Positions 11,488-24,000 of a stretch of DNA of 64,000 nucleotides are shown here, one piece after another. The notes under the pieces are model-generated. The model ran no database searches, had not been told where the DNA came from, and saw only the letters and a list, made by a program, of their open reading frames with translations. The stretch is taken from assembly GCA_027186245.1 (NCBI GenBank), contig CP114483.1:29952642-30016641 (forward strand), in the 5' to 3' direction. Made by a program: the position numbers and the translations under genes. The first letter of the stretch is position 1. Each line of letters begins with the position of its first letter. This stretch comes from Coriaria nepalensis (lineage: Eukaryota > Streptophyta > Magnoliopsida > Cucurbitales > Coriariaceae).

Positions 11488-13545
11488 TTAGTAGATTTGT
11501 CTGGAAAAAGAGGAAGAAGTAGAAGATGATTGGACTAGTTCTGGAACACAGTCAAGTAACCGATCCATGTCATCTGGAAACTCCAGCTCAGCCCGGTTGG
11601 TCTTCCCTCCAATGGTCACCACTGTTCCATCTTGTAAAGCTCATATCTTTAGTCTTAAAAAAAAAAAAAGCTCGTAATAGATAAATACTAAAAAAATTAA
11701 ATGAAAATGGGTATCCATATATGTCTATGTATATGAAAACATAACTAAATTTACCTGTGAATGAGATGGATAGCTGATACAGGTTGTGAGCATGAGAGCA
11801 CCAAATCCGGCATATACAATCGGCACCACCGGGTCTGTAAATATAAACAGGAAATAATAAAGATAAAATATCAGGTTTTTCTTAGGTCTTTCCTTTTATT
11901 CTTTAAAACTTGTGTTCATACATACCTTCTCAACACCTCTTTCCCGTCCAGATCAAATAATGAAAGATCAGTATAAAACTGCTTCACCTGTAAAGTTCAT
12001 AATGAAAAAATCAAAATGCTTAGCATTTTGTTCTTGAAACTGAAGTTCCCGCAAACTGTAGTTTTTGTACCTCTCCACTGTCATAGTAGTACATGAAGAA
12101 TCTATTGACATGAACCTCAGTATTAAAAGATTCAGTTGGAGAAGAGAAAAACCCGCTTGCGTTTAAAACATCTCCTACAACAAAATTGAGTCCTTGTGGG
12201 ACTGTAACGGCTCCTCTAAAGCTCCCAGTTGCACTAATGGTTCCACCCACCATTATCAACAGCATTGCTAGATGTACCCCTATGGGGCAAAAAGGCCGGC
12301 TAGCCCTTTGAAGGCATATAAAGTCGGTCCCTTCACAAATACCTACAAAAGATGGAATGGCAGTTTTACAAGCCTGCATATCAAAAATATTGCTATTCGA
12401 TGGCTTCAAGAAGAAAAGCGATTTGTTTTGCATCAAATTCAATTTGTTTCAAGGGGCGAACCCATGTCGGGGTGAAGGGTGGCTTCCGCCACTGTTGGAA
12501 TCCCAAGAAAAAAAGTACTACATGTATAATCTGTATATATATTGATTCTCTCTAAATTTAGTATGAAATATTATGGGCAGACTACCCATGTCGGGGTGAA
12601 GTCTACTATTATAGAAATTGCAATGATTTTATTTCATTAATGTATTTTCTTTTTACGTAATGAGTGGCCACGGCTAAGGAATATCGGGTTTTACCTCATA
12701 TCCGGCTCCCATTAAATTAACCCCCAAATCTTGGGCCGGCGCCCTCGGAAGAGTGTCTGAATATTCCTGCTTGCGTATAGCCTCAGAAGACTGCATAAAG
12801 TTCCATCTGCATATAACAATCAAGTCCCATATCATTTCTCAAAATCAGTTTCCTAATGGAAAAGCGGAGCCTTTTCAAGATATCGAGAGAGACGGTTGTT
12901 ACCTTCTTGTAAACTTGACAAGAGGGATCTGTGTTGTGTAAGTGCAGGCCATAAATGATACACCCAAGAGAGCCAACATTCCAAAACCTTGACAAGCAAA
13001 ATGGGAGAAGAATACATATGATCAAATCCGAGGGTAAGAACCCATTTCCATGCGAAGAATCCTAAAACAGGATTCTCTTCTGGGTACTTTTGAAAGTAGT
13101 GATCTGGTGCTTCACCTTGATCAGTTAGAGTACCTTAAAATAGACACGAGTGAGTTTGAGTATGAATTAGTCTTAATAATATCAAATTTCTCAAGTGTAA
13201 AGGTCTAATATAAATAAAATGGAAATCAAATATCAAGTGAAGGAAATCAAATTTCTCAAATAGGAAAAGGGGGACTTCTCTTGGATACAATTTATGCTAC
13301 CAAAATTAAGGGGAACAAATAAACCTTACCCAAAGCCATAAGAGCGGCAATGGTGGACATTTCTCCAATAGCCAAGGGCAAATTAGACAGAACCGACAAA
13401 ACCTCTATGGGAAACAATTTTATCAACAAACCCATCGCACCGACCCCACTCCCCGTCTTACTACCAACTTCCACGGCTCATCTCCGCCGTGGCCCTCTTC
13501 CGCTAGCAGTTGTTTTTTCTCCAAACTTGTTGCATCTTAAGTAAT
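11488..13545 (-). pseudogene. CCS1: CCS1 (chloroplast cytochrome c synthesis) pseudogene
   Basis: Intact CCS1 is a thylakoid membrane protein of the ResB family needed for c-type cytochrome maturation. Here seven exon remnants lie in order on the minus strand: 13330-13474 (SNLPLAIGEM), 12903-13133 (GEAPDHYFQKYPEENPV; ACTYTTQIPLVK), 12695-12806 (SEAIRKQEYSDTLPRA), 12071-12342 (GSFRGAVTVPQGLNFVVGDV), 11926-11987 (TDLSLFDLDGKEVL), 11755-11834 (VPIVYAGFGALMLTTC) and 11488-11646 (LQDGTVVTIGGKTNRAE). Splice sites are mostly kept. Defects: a frameshift near 13000 after YSSPI; a one-base frameshift near 12285 before IGVH; loss of the region between exons five and six, about 100 or more residues of the normal protein; and a TGA in place of the conserved Trp codon before ALQDG at the start of the last exon. 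No transit peptide exon is visible. Introns show it is a DNA duplicate, not a retrocopy. Confidence 0.88.
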
Positions 13546-15616
13546 TCATATGCAACAGATCTACTGTCGTTTTTTGCACTACATTACCAATCTAAGTAAA
13601 TTCTCATATTTGATGTAACCATCTTTATAATTAATTTGAATTCATTTAATTTAAATTATATTTGATCAATTAATACTCATAAAGATTAATATAATCTTAA
13701 CCAATTAAATTAATTATTTAACTTAAATTAATAAATTTTAAATGTAACGATTTACATTTAATACGAAATGTGTCCCAATCACCTCTTGATAGGTGTTAAT
13801 TACTTTTTATGTATCAACACAACCATTTCATTTTGGTGTAGGTTCCACAATTTAAAGATCAGATTAAAAAAAATAAAACTAAAAAAAGGCCCAAAAACCT
13901 TATCCGAACTGAACCAAACCATTTGTTGTCAATTCGGGTGGTTTTTCTTAAGCTCCGGCAGTTTTAGCTTGCCCAACAATCGCCTTGCCTGCCCATTTGT
14001 GCAGTCCTAAATGGAACATGTACAATATGAGAATGCAAAATAACAAGATGATGACTTTTTATTTAGCCGAGCTAGTATATATTTGGCAATGAATTAAAAT
14101 CGAACCTAGACCAACCGACCCGCCCATTTGTGCAACCTTAATTTGGGGGTGTAGAGATATAAATACATAATGAGAACAACACGATAATGACTTTTTATTT
14201 TGTTGCCCAAATGATGATTAGTTGAGCTGGCATATTTTTAGCAGCAGACGAAAACCAACACTAAACTGCCCGACCTCTCTATATGTGCAGTCCTAATTGT
14301 GGGTATGTACCATTTGAGATATAAATTTATAATAAGAATAACATGATAATTCCAAAAAACAAGATGGCTTCAAAATGATCTTTTGTTTTGTTGCCTGAAA
14401 TGTTGATTTCTTGAGCTGACATATGTTTGGCAGCAGACGAAAACCAACCCTAATATGCCCAACCTCTCCATTTGTACAGTTCTAAATGGGGCATGCATTA
14501 TTTGAGATCTAAATACATAATAAGAACAAAATGATCATTGCAATACAACAAGATAACTTCAAACTTACCTCTCTTTTTTTTTTTTTTTTTAATCAAAAAG
14601 TTGATTGGCTAAGATGACATATGTTTGGCAGTAGATTTCACTATATAAAGTGATCTTATAACTTACATATTAGGGATTTCACTATAATAGAAAACTATGT
14701 CATATATCTATCTGAGAATTTGATATTTATAGCTCTATTTGCGAATATTAGTGCGAGTAGCTACATGTTGTTGTCATGTCTCAACACCTATGGAGCTTCT
14801 ATTGAGCTGGACAACACCTGTGACTATGTAGAGGTAAAAAGCTTGAGTGAGGTGCATGAATTTTCTAAAGGGAGACTGATAAGGTTTGGAAAATAAGAGC
14901 TCCGATCACCTTCGTCTTTGTCGCCCGATAATATTCATATATAGATAGATGCATAAGATATATATATAACACATGAGCATCTATCTAAGTGAAGTAGATT
15001 ATATACATTGAAAATATTCATATCGTATGTGTTGTACAAGGCCCGATGGATATATGCACAACAATTATTTAGTTGTATGGATTGGACATTTGTCTCTGAC
15101 TCGTGATAATGCTCATTCAAATTTACAAGTCATTGGATGGGAATAGTCATATATGGTTATATTTGGTATTGATATATATATATATATATACGATCGATAT
15201 ATTACATATATATATATATATATATTATAACTTAATAAAATGTATAAATTATATATGTTCTCATCACATAATTAAAGTATTCGCATTGCTAATCGTCACG
15301 TTTTGGATATTCTACAAGGAATATATGGAACATAACGAAACTAGAAAACGTTTGGTTAACACAGCCAATTCAAGTAACTCGATTTCTTATAAAACATAAA
15401 CACTCCCACATACAAAAATAGCACATCTTAAACGTTTTATGTTATGAAAGTATATGTAATACAAGACTAAGTACATGGTTACTTTCTCTCATGTTGTTTG
15501 TTCTCTATAAAATATTTTTAGATAAGTACTAAAGTTATCACTAAATCAAACTCGTACTCACAAATTAAGCTCCTTGATATATATAAAACCATGCATTCAA
15601 TAGTATCAATAATATT
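13546..15616. other. AT-rich intergenic stretch with microsatellites
   Basis: No gene recognised. It contains the degenerate repeat block at 13985-14645 (separate entry), a T-run at 14574-14590, and two TA microsatellites at about 15172-15190 and 15205-15226. Confidence 0.5.
13985..14645. repeat. four-copy degenerate quasi-tandem repeat
   Basis: A module containing gcccatttgtgcag, then a word like taaatgg, gaga.ataaat, aacaagatga, acttttt, gagctgacatat.tttggcag and aaaaccaac, recurs about four times, starting near 13990, 14122, 14272 and 14455. Spacing is uneven (about 130-190 bp) because of indels, and copies are clearly diverged. No reading frame follows the period. It may be an old minisatellite inside a transposon remnant. 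Confidence 0.6.
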
Positions 15617-15832
15617 CGCCTCCATAGCTTAAATGATAGGAGTAGCTAGTTGACCTTTTAAGTAAGAGACGGGTTTAAGTCTCTTATTACCCGAATATGT
15701 AATTGTTGAGATTATTTTATACTTAACTTACCTAGTGACTTAGGTGAGTTCTATCCCTTTAGAAAGCTTATCCCCATAGCTGAATGAGGTAGATAAGTTT
15801 CCCGATTACTTTAAAAAAAAAAAGAAAAAAAA
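15617..15832 (+). mobile_element. tRNA-derived SINE
   Basis: A body of about 195 bp ends in an A-rich tail (15813-15832). It has an internal Pol III promoter: A-box-like TAGCTTAAATG at 15625 and B-box-like GGTTTAAGTCT at 15672, 37 nt apart. The 3' half (cctagtgacttaggtgag...cccgattac) is unrelated to tRNA, as in plant SINEs. A short taatat word occurs on both sides but is too weak to call a target duplication. Confidence 0.6.
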
Positions 15833-16165
15833 GTGTACTAATATCGAAGACAATGAACCCCTATCTACTTTCTCAAATTTGATACTAATTCATAGTTATA
15901 GATGCCATAATACTATCCTATACAAGCTTGACTTAACTAAAACATTGAAGTATTCCATAATTTCACCAGCAAAACAAGAAACATACTATAATTTCACATA
16001 AATTCAACATAAGATATTCAAGAATGAAAGAATAATGTCAGCAGCATATATAAATAAATCAACTAGTACATGTATATATAGTTTCTTTCCAAACAAATTT
16101 TTCATAAACATAATTAAAAAAATAAAAAATCCAGTAATTAATGATCAATCACCAAAACAGCCTTT

Positions 16166-17287
16166 TTAGTGATTTGGATGTTTAATGATCCTCTGAAGAA
16201 CAACAGTCCTTGCCCTCCTAATATCCCTACTACACATGTCAGCTTGGACTCCCAAATCCTCCACATTCTTCATAAAACCCCCCAATTTCTTCTTTATCTC
16301 TTCAATCCAAATTCTTAATCCTCCTCCTTCTTCGAGGGCGAAATCGGCATTTCCCAACATTGATTCAATATCAATCTCCAATCTATCAATAAGAACCCTA
16401 ATATTATCTAAATCCTTAATAGCAATATAAGTACCCACTTGCATTGAACTGATCACTTCCTTCTGACCCTTCAAAGCATCCTCATAGCTCTTCCATAAGG
16501 AATCAATCCACTTCCCCATTGACCCGATCGGAATCGAGCTTGCTGCCGCTAAAGCTGCCGCGATTGGTGGAGCTGCCACTGCTGCCGCCACCACCGAACA
16601 TATTAAAACGGCAGCAAAAGTAGCAACAAATATCATACTTGAAAGCTTCCTCCAAACATGAACATTCTTCACCTTCGTATCGAGCTTATTCCTTTTTGAT
16701 TCCAACTTCTCTAGAATTGAAACCTGTTGCTTATAAACAGAATGAAAGATTTGGAAAAATTCTTGAGTGAAAGGATCACCTGCCAATTTGAAATTCTTCA
16801 AGTCTTGTAGGGTTTTCACGTATTGACACCCTGCAACTTGTTTTTCTTCCTCAAATTCTTGGAAGGCAACTAGAATAAGCAGCTGATTATCACGTGCTTT
16901 CTTCAAACATTTTTCCAAGGCAGTGCAGAAATCTAGGGTTTGCAAACTGTTTTCGAAATACTCTTCGACTAGTTCGAAGAGTTGTGAATTGTTCCAAATG
17001 TCCTTCTTGCAATCTAAAATGACTTTGACTACTTCTTGATTCATCTGAAGGAGACATTCTGTCACTTCCTTTAAGGAATTGAATGAGAGGGATCTTACTT
17101 CAACTCCTGTCGCGATCGTGTTGATGATTTGATGTGTTCGGGCTTGGAGACATGTGTCGAATGATTGTAAATCGGAATCGAGCCTGCAAGCAGCTTCGTA
17201 CGAGGTTAATTCATTTTTGTTTAGATTGATTGATGAAGAGGATGGTTGTGTTTCTGCATGGCTTCTTTTGCTCATATGACCTCCCAT
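16166..17287 (-). CDS. UPF0496 family protein (DUF677, At4g34320-like)
   Basis: A single-exon gene of 373 aa. I chose the ATG at 17287 because MGGHMSKRS matches the usual MGG... opening of the family; an in-frame ATG 27 codons upstream adds residues unlike the family. [15 protein letters not shown] at 30-44 is the family block. Alpha-helical segments follow. A hydrophobic Ala-rich stretch at about 218-250 ([18 protein letters not shown]) suggests membrane insertion. The rest is helical with [21 protein letters not shown] near the end. The length equals that of typical members. The molecular role is not established; homologues have been reported at membranes, so I give only the family. The upstream 400 bp is CT/GA-rich, as in a plant promoter and leader. 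Confidence 0.9.
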   Translation of the reverse strand: MGGHMSKRSHAETQPSSSSINLNKNELTSYEAACRLDSDLQSFDTCLQARTHQIINTIATGVEVRSLSFNSLKEVTECLLQMNQEVVKVILDCKKDIWNNSQLFELVEEYFENSLQTLDFCTALEKCLKKARDNQLLILVAFQEFEEEKQVAGCQYVKTLQDLKNFKLAGDPFTQEFFQIFHSVYKQQVSILEKLESKRNKLDTKVKNVHVWRKLSSMIFVATFAAVLICSVVAAAVAAPPIAAALAAASSIPIGSMGKWIDSLWKSYEDALKGQKEVISSMQVGTYIAIKDLDNIRVLIDRLEIDIESMLGNADFALEEGGGLRIWIEEIKKKLGGFMKNVEDLGVQADMCSRDIRRARTVVLQRIIKHPNH

Positions 17288-20116
17288 TTTTTTTGTTTTC
17301 CCCTTCAAACTGTAAAATAATCGTAAAATCTCAGAAACCCAGAAAAAAAACTTCAAATCAACCAGCAAAGGGTGGTTTAATTGGTGTGAGAAATGATTTT
17401 TTTTTTCTTTTGGTGAAAATGGTGTTGAAATGGAGAAGAAAGAAAGAGACGCAGAAGATGGGGATCGATTTTCTTTTTTCGGTCTTTTTATTTCTCTTTT
17501 TTTTTCCTTTTTTTGGTAAATGGAGGTTATTATGGAAGAAAACGAATAGGGAGGTGGGATATGAGAAGCAAGCTTGCTTTTTCTTAAGGGAAACTTGAAG
17601 TGAAAGAGAAATGAATTAGAAGCTTATCGGTAAAGAGATTTAAGACGGTTTACAAAAGAACCCAGAAGGAGATGAAGAGAATATCTTGCACGCAAGAGAG
17701 AGCGAGAGAGAGAGAGAGAGGTGTTGTGTACATGGAAAACGCGGGAAGCAATCTCTCTCTTTCTCAAAATTCAATCTTTTTATTCTACGTGGAAATTAAA
17801 CAAACCAGTAGATGGACGCCATGTGTTAACGGTGTCAGATTATAACCCCTTTGAAATGTTAGGATAACAAGAAACATCCCCAAATTAAAATAATTAAAAT
17901 AAAAAGAAAGAAACTTTCAAAGATAAGCATTCACATTTCGTTTTCTCATAAAATTCTTTATTAAATTTAGCTTTAACTTTATATTTTTAAATTTTAGTTA
18001 AATAATTTTTAAAAATATATTTATATCTTATTTAATTAAAGTAATATTTTTATTTATTTTTTAGAAATATATCAAATTAATCTTAAAAGAATCCGATAAT
18101 ATGAAAGCTCTTACAACCTGATCATATGTTTACACAAGTCATCTACTGAATTGCCACGTGACAAATCAATTGTTAAGGTAAGAATTACTTCTTTTTTTTT
18201 ATGTTTGCTTTTAACGCGCAAAGAAACAATTTCAATGGAAGTAACCACAAGAAGAGTGAAAAAGGTCTTCGATTTGGGAACAAAGGTCAAAAGTTCAAAT
18301 GAAAATCTGTTTTTATATTTCTCTCTTAACACTTTTTGGGGTCATTCTCTTAATGAATGAAAATCTGTTTTCTTAAAGAGGAAGAAACCGATTTGATTTA
18401 CTCCTAATTTTCTATTTCGTTTCCTTAGTCACTTAGTGCATATGTTTAAGTGGGTCTTTAAGAACACCTATGTAAAATGTTAGGTCATCAATTTGTTGGT
18501 AAGTAGCAATGAATCACAAGGATACCCTCAAATGGGTCGATACTCAATAAAAAAAAAAAAAAAAAAAAAACGCAAGCCAGAATTCTACACCCAAGTGGGA
18601 AGTGATTCAAGCGAACATAAGGGGGAAAAAAAATCAAAATTTTAATGGGCATATATGTTATAAAACTTGTTTAAAGTTAATGGTGTGGTTTTTTCAGCGT
18701 TGATGATAGCGAAAAGAAAAAGATTACAAGAACAATCACATATAACAAGAAGAAGAAGAAGAATACCTGTTAATTTTCTATTACTAGACCTTTTCTGGAA
18801 GAAGAATGATTTTACGTGGTTTTACTAACTCTCTAATGTTTGTGTGTAAAATGATACTTATTTATACACAAATGCCAACTTGCTACCCAAGCAATTATAA
18901 AGATGCTGAGAAATAAAAATAAAAAATAAAAATAAGTAAAAACATATACATTTTGTTACAACTCTTAGCTTATAGCTTTTAGCTGTTTCCAACCAAAAAT
19001 GGGCATATATGACCTGAAAAGTAGCTCTTCTACGATCTACTATTGTTAACAATACATCGAATTTGTGTCCAATATTCATATGTATATATATATATACACT
19101 ACAAATATATATAAGTGTGAATGTTGTTTTATCGAACATTCATTCATATCTAGACACGTTAGTTTTTTAATATTTAATTAAATTTTTATTTATTTACTTA
19201 TCTAGGTGTTTTGATATGATTGGGTGGTGTAAAAAAAAAAATATTCTCTTATATTTTATATAAAATAAAAACATATTTATGTAGCTGACATGTCATATGA
19301 TTGGATATGTACTAGAAAAAAAATGCAATAGTGAGGAGACAAACAATATGGAGACGACCTGCTCGCTTCTGCCCGAATCTCAGGGAGCTTTTATAAAGCG
19401 ACACGTCATAACATCCAGATACGTGTCGTCGTTAACTAATACTTAGTTTGCTTCCGAGTAAACACGTGCATATGATATAGAAAAATCTTCGTAAAGATGT
19501 GTTTGTTATGTAAATGTTCATATTAAATATATATATTATTTTTATATTATTAAAATAAATCAATTTATAATAAATATAATTTATTTAAAAATTTCCTCAA
19601 AATATATATATATATATATGACGGCGGCGTCATTTCGCCATCGAAGATTCTTCCGGTCACGTGCATTACACATGTTATCCAGTGACCGCTTCCTGCTCGT
19701 ACGTAAATACAAAGGAGAAGTAGGAGAGAAGAGACGAGGGTATCTCTGTCAACATTCTTTATTTAGTTACTACTTATTACAAAACTGCGACTTTGCCTTT
19801 TTTTTATTTTTTATTATTATTTTACAATTTTTGCATCTAACTAATTTGAATTTAAGTAAAACTTTTTCAGTGTTCGAGAGTCAAAACTGTGGGCCAAATT
19901 TATGTTTATTTTGGGCGAATGGAAGTTTTGATTGGCTGTTGTTTATAACATTGAATAATATACTTGAAATAAATATTTGTCAAATTTTCTTTTATGCCAA
20001 ATTAGAGTTCGATAAGCTAGAATGATTTGTACGTAAGCATGAATTCAAGAAGTGGAAAAGGATCTCCGATAATCTTGGAAAGTGATATAGATCAAGATGC
20101 TTTGTTTGATTCTATA
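17288..20116. other. intergenic; GA repeat and promoter DNA
   Basis: Holds the 5' flank of the UPF0496 gene, a GA microsatellite at 17694-17720, an A-run at 18549-18570, and TA repeats at about 19085 and 19602-19619. A 136-codon frame starts at 19618 right after a TA repeat; it resembles no family I know and is probably chance. No gene supported. Confidence 0.4.
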
Positions 20117-20124
20117 ACAAGGTG

Positions 20125-20906
20125 TAAGGATGTACAAAGTCGGAATTGAGTAAATCCTAAAATATCGGATCTAGTCGGATTTAAAAAAAATATCTGAATC
20201 TGACTAAATTCTTTGGTTCCGGGTTCGGTTAATTTTTATTTTTATTTTTAAGGGAGGATATTCATTTTTACCCTTGTTGATCCAAGACTTAAATGAGAAA
20301 ACCCAATCTATACCAATCTAGTCATAAATTTGTACACTTCACTAAGAACAATAAGAAGAATATTGGGTAAGCAATGCAATATTCAATTTGTAGAACAGTT
20401 GTAACATGTGCCTGCATAATCAACCTCTCCATCGATAACTTGGGATTCTATTGCTCAATCGATTCATGAGCAGTAACTAATCAGTTATTTCTCCAGAATA
20501 ACTCAATAACTTAGCACAATCGCGATCAATGAAAACCTAACTGAAAATCTATTAAAAACTCACAAAACCTTAGGCGACTTCCAATTGTTCAATCGTCTAT
20601 GAATAGCAGCTGATCAGCCGACATGAGAACAACTTCTGTTAGTCGGCTAGCGCGAGAGAAGAGTGAGTCATCAGTAATGGGTGTTGAGAGAAGAGACGAG
20701 AGAGTTCTGTTAATCATTTTTAGATTTTCATTTTTTTTTAATAATTAATTCAGATCTTTCATATAGATTTGAATCTTGTTTTAAATATTCGGATCTATCC
20801 GAACCGTATCCAAAAAATTAAAATGTGTTAAGGGTCCGGTTTGAGATATCCGGATCCGGAAGATCCGGTCGGATATTCGGAAACATGATCCGAATGCACA
20901 ACCTTA
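20125..20906. mobile_element. non-autonomous hAT element with 8-bp TSD
   Basis: The 782-bp element is flanked by a perfect direct duplication acaaggtg (20117-20124 and 20907-20914). Ends are inverted: left taaggatgtacaaagtcgga, right in reverse complement taaggttgtgcattcgga. An 8-bp duplication and short imperfect inverted ends are hallmarks of hAT. Subterminal copies of words such as tccgga, ggatc and ggttcggtt occur near both ends. There is no transposase frame, so it would depend on a transposase elsewhere. Confidence 0.85.
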
Positions 20907-21084
20907 ACAAGGTGGCAACAAACATTGTCTTTTTCTTTAACCATAAGAATAAGATCATAGGCATCTATGTCAACTATCCAACGTTCTACAGCTTAAAAAC
21001 ATAATTCCTGTCAGAAAATTCTGCTCTCTCTCTCTCTCTCTCTATCCTTTCGATTCTTAAATTAAATCTCCAAAGGTTCTACAG

Positions 21085-24000
21085 TTACTTGTTGTATAGA
21101 TGGACCACAGTGAAGATGAAGAATCCAGCCATCTGCACCAGAATAGAAAGTTGTTAATTTCCGAAACGTGATGGATTTTTGTATAGTACAAACTCTCAGA
21201 CCAAAGTGGGTACATCCATGAAGGATAATGATTAAGAAAACTTTCTTGTGAGTTTTTACTCACTTGTAGGGAACAGTCATGGGAAATTGTATATCAGTTA
21301 TAAAGACCTGGAAGAAAGACACGGCGATCTCTTTGGCATTGAAAAACCATGACAATACATTTGGGTATTGTGATTCTTATGATAACGCAGGTAAGAAGAG
21401 GTTAATAGTGTGTTTTTAGCATTCTCAATATGAGTAGCAAGGTGCTATTATATAAAGAAAAAAGAAAGTCTAACAATGAAGAAAGAAAAGGAACCAAATG
21501 ACATGCATTAGACTCGTACCGTTGAAAATGCTGCTCCATAGTATGGATAAGCCGTAGGGATGAATCTTTCATATTCATTGTGCCTAAAAGGTCGGACTGG
21601 GATCTGCAATAAAGAAGGGGTTTTCAAAACAAATAATATGATACAAAAAACAAAAAATCTTTCAATACAATAGAACAGACTAAACTGGTTCATAAATAGC
21701 CAAAGGCCTAGCATAAGACTTCATAAGTTTCGTTGCCCAGAAGTGTTTCTCAACTGTAACATGTTTATTTATAAATAACATCTCAAAGTAAGAGTCCAAT
21801 CATAATTATATACCTGCTTTGATAGAGATAAGCTTGTGTATCCTAGCCTCTCATACTCAACCTTAAACTGGAAAACCCCATAGACATCTGGAACTTTGAA
21901 TGATGTTTGATAAATACCCTGCAAAAGCAAGCATTAATACTTTCACTCTCTGTTTCATGAAATTGCATGCAAGTATAGTTTCCGATTGATTAAATACCTT
22001 CTTGCTGTTAGATAAGGTTTTCAAGACATATGGGCTCATCATGTAAAACTGGACTTGGACATCATTGGCTACATATGGCTCCCAACTCGAACCAGACCAC
22101 TCATAAATCTCAACCGAATATTCCTTTACACAAAATTTAAGTGAGTAGGAGCTTAAACCTTCAATTTAATAGTATATATTAAGCCATACATTCATTATTT
22201 AAAGAATTAAAGCTAAAATTTACCAACTCATCATTGATTCTATAAATCGCCGGTTCATCTGCTTCCCCAACTTTATGGTGTCTCACATTCACAGCCTAAA
22301 AATTAGAACATATAATCATGTAATTCAGTAAGACATAAAAAGTATCATAATCACATCCAATCAACAAACTGCCCTCTATACACTGGCCTACAAAAGAGAA
22401 AACTTTGCCTACCTTCAGATGACCCCTCTCGTGGAAAATCCATTTGCTGAGTTCAGTCAAAAACTGCTCATTTCCTGACTTAGCATGCCTGTTGTGACAT
22501 TATAAAAAACACTTGTAAGAGTATTGATTAAAAAAAAAAAAGAACCAATCCAAACAGCATTTAAGAGGCATGCACGATCAGTATTAACAAATTAAATGAA
22601 TATTTACAGAGGTGAGTAGTATCCCCTAAGAATCTACTTCCGTAAGTCGTGAGTTTCTATTTATTTTTGTATTATTATTACTTATTTTATTTGGTTGGGT
22701 AGAGGGATGAGTTGAACTCATTTTAAACCAAGCATATAGCAAATGAATGGTCAGAAACATGTAATACCAGAATATAACAAAGATTTTTAATAGCTAGTCC
22801 TGCTCCAGTTTTTACTAGTATCATACGGACAATAGCATGCAGGTCCTTTCAAAATCAATGGAATTAGCTTTTCAATTATCTACTTTCAGGAGAAGTTTTT
22901 TCTCCCCCTATTACAGATCCTTATATTTTTTGCAAGAAATAGTGATGTAAATAACTGATCTTAGTGTCATCAAGGAGTAAAAACAATGTGATGCCGGATT
23001 CCTATATGCCATACCACCAATGTATACATAATTGTGTGAGGAACAAAACCAAGACACTATTCAGTGATCAACCGCATCAGCCTCAGAGTTTATAGACGAT
23101 AGATATGAAATGCTCTTTTCTAGTGCAAAGAGAGAACTACATCACCGTTTTTAAGGTTAATTTCAAAAACTTTTTAAGTTCACAGAAAGAACTATTTTCT
23201 TACTTAACTCATAATAACAGTCTTCATTCCAAAGTTATGATTCCACAGCTATTATCAACCATAAATATCAATGGATATAATAAAAAAGGACCCTAGTTTC
23301 CTGAAAATCAGAAACACCAAAACAAATCAACAGAAACAGGTTCAAGTCAAAGGTCACTCACTTATTAGGGGCCCCAGCCTTTTGCACTCCAAATCTGAAA
23401 AACCTGGAAAATATGGAAAAGTATAAAATAAGAGCATATCATGAAAAAAGAAAAGAAAAAATCAATTAACATAATGTCGCCTCATACCTGTTGCTGAATA
23501 AACTTAATGATCCAGAGATTAAAATCCGTGCATTATTTCTTGCCTACAACAGAAAGAAATCAAACCATGAAACATGCTTGCAGTAGATGCCATAAGGTCG
23601 AGGTGAACAATCATGCCGATAGATATAATGGCCAGTATAGCTCATCAGGGAGGAAGATTATTAGCAGCGGTAAGGTTCTGGAGCACAGTAAGTTACAATA
23701 TATGACAGAAATTAGGATAGGAAGTGAAACCTGCCCTATAATCATCTATCTATAGCGAGTATATGATGATTTAATTAGTGGCACAGAGATCAGTTATCAG
23801 TCTAATAGCTAGGAAAATGTTAAATGGAAAACTTACTATGCTCACATAGCCATCATATATAGCATGGATCTGGCACAGTTTATATATAGAATAGGGACAT
23901 GTATCAAATATCATTCTTTGAAAGCAGGTTTAGATTGCATGTTCATCTAACGATTGATATCTGTCAAAGTTCTATATCAATGAATGATGTATCATCAATG

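Noticed and set aside
12272..12555. Overlapping plus-strand frames of 62-67 codons
   Set aside because: Antisense to CCS1 exon remnants on the minus strand; no family resemblance.
17230..17598. Plus-strand 122-codon frame
   Set aside because: Antisense to the UPF0496 start and its promoter, made of low-complexity T/A tracts.
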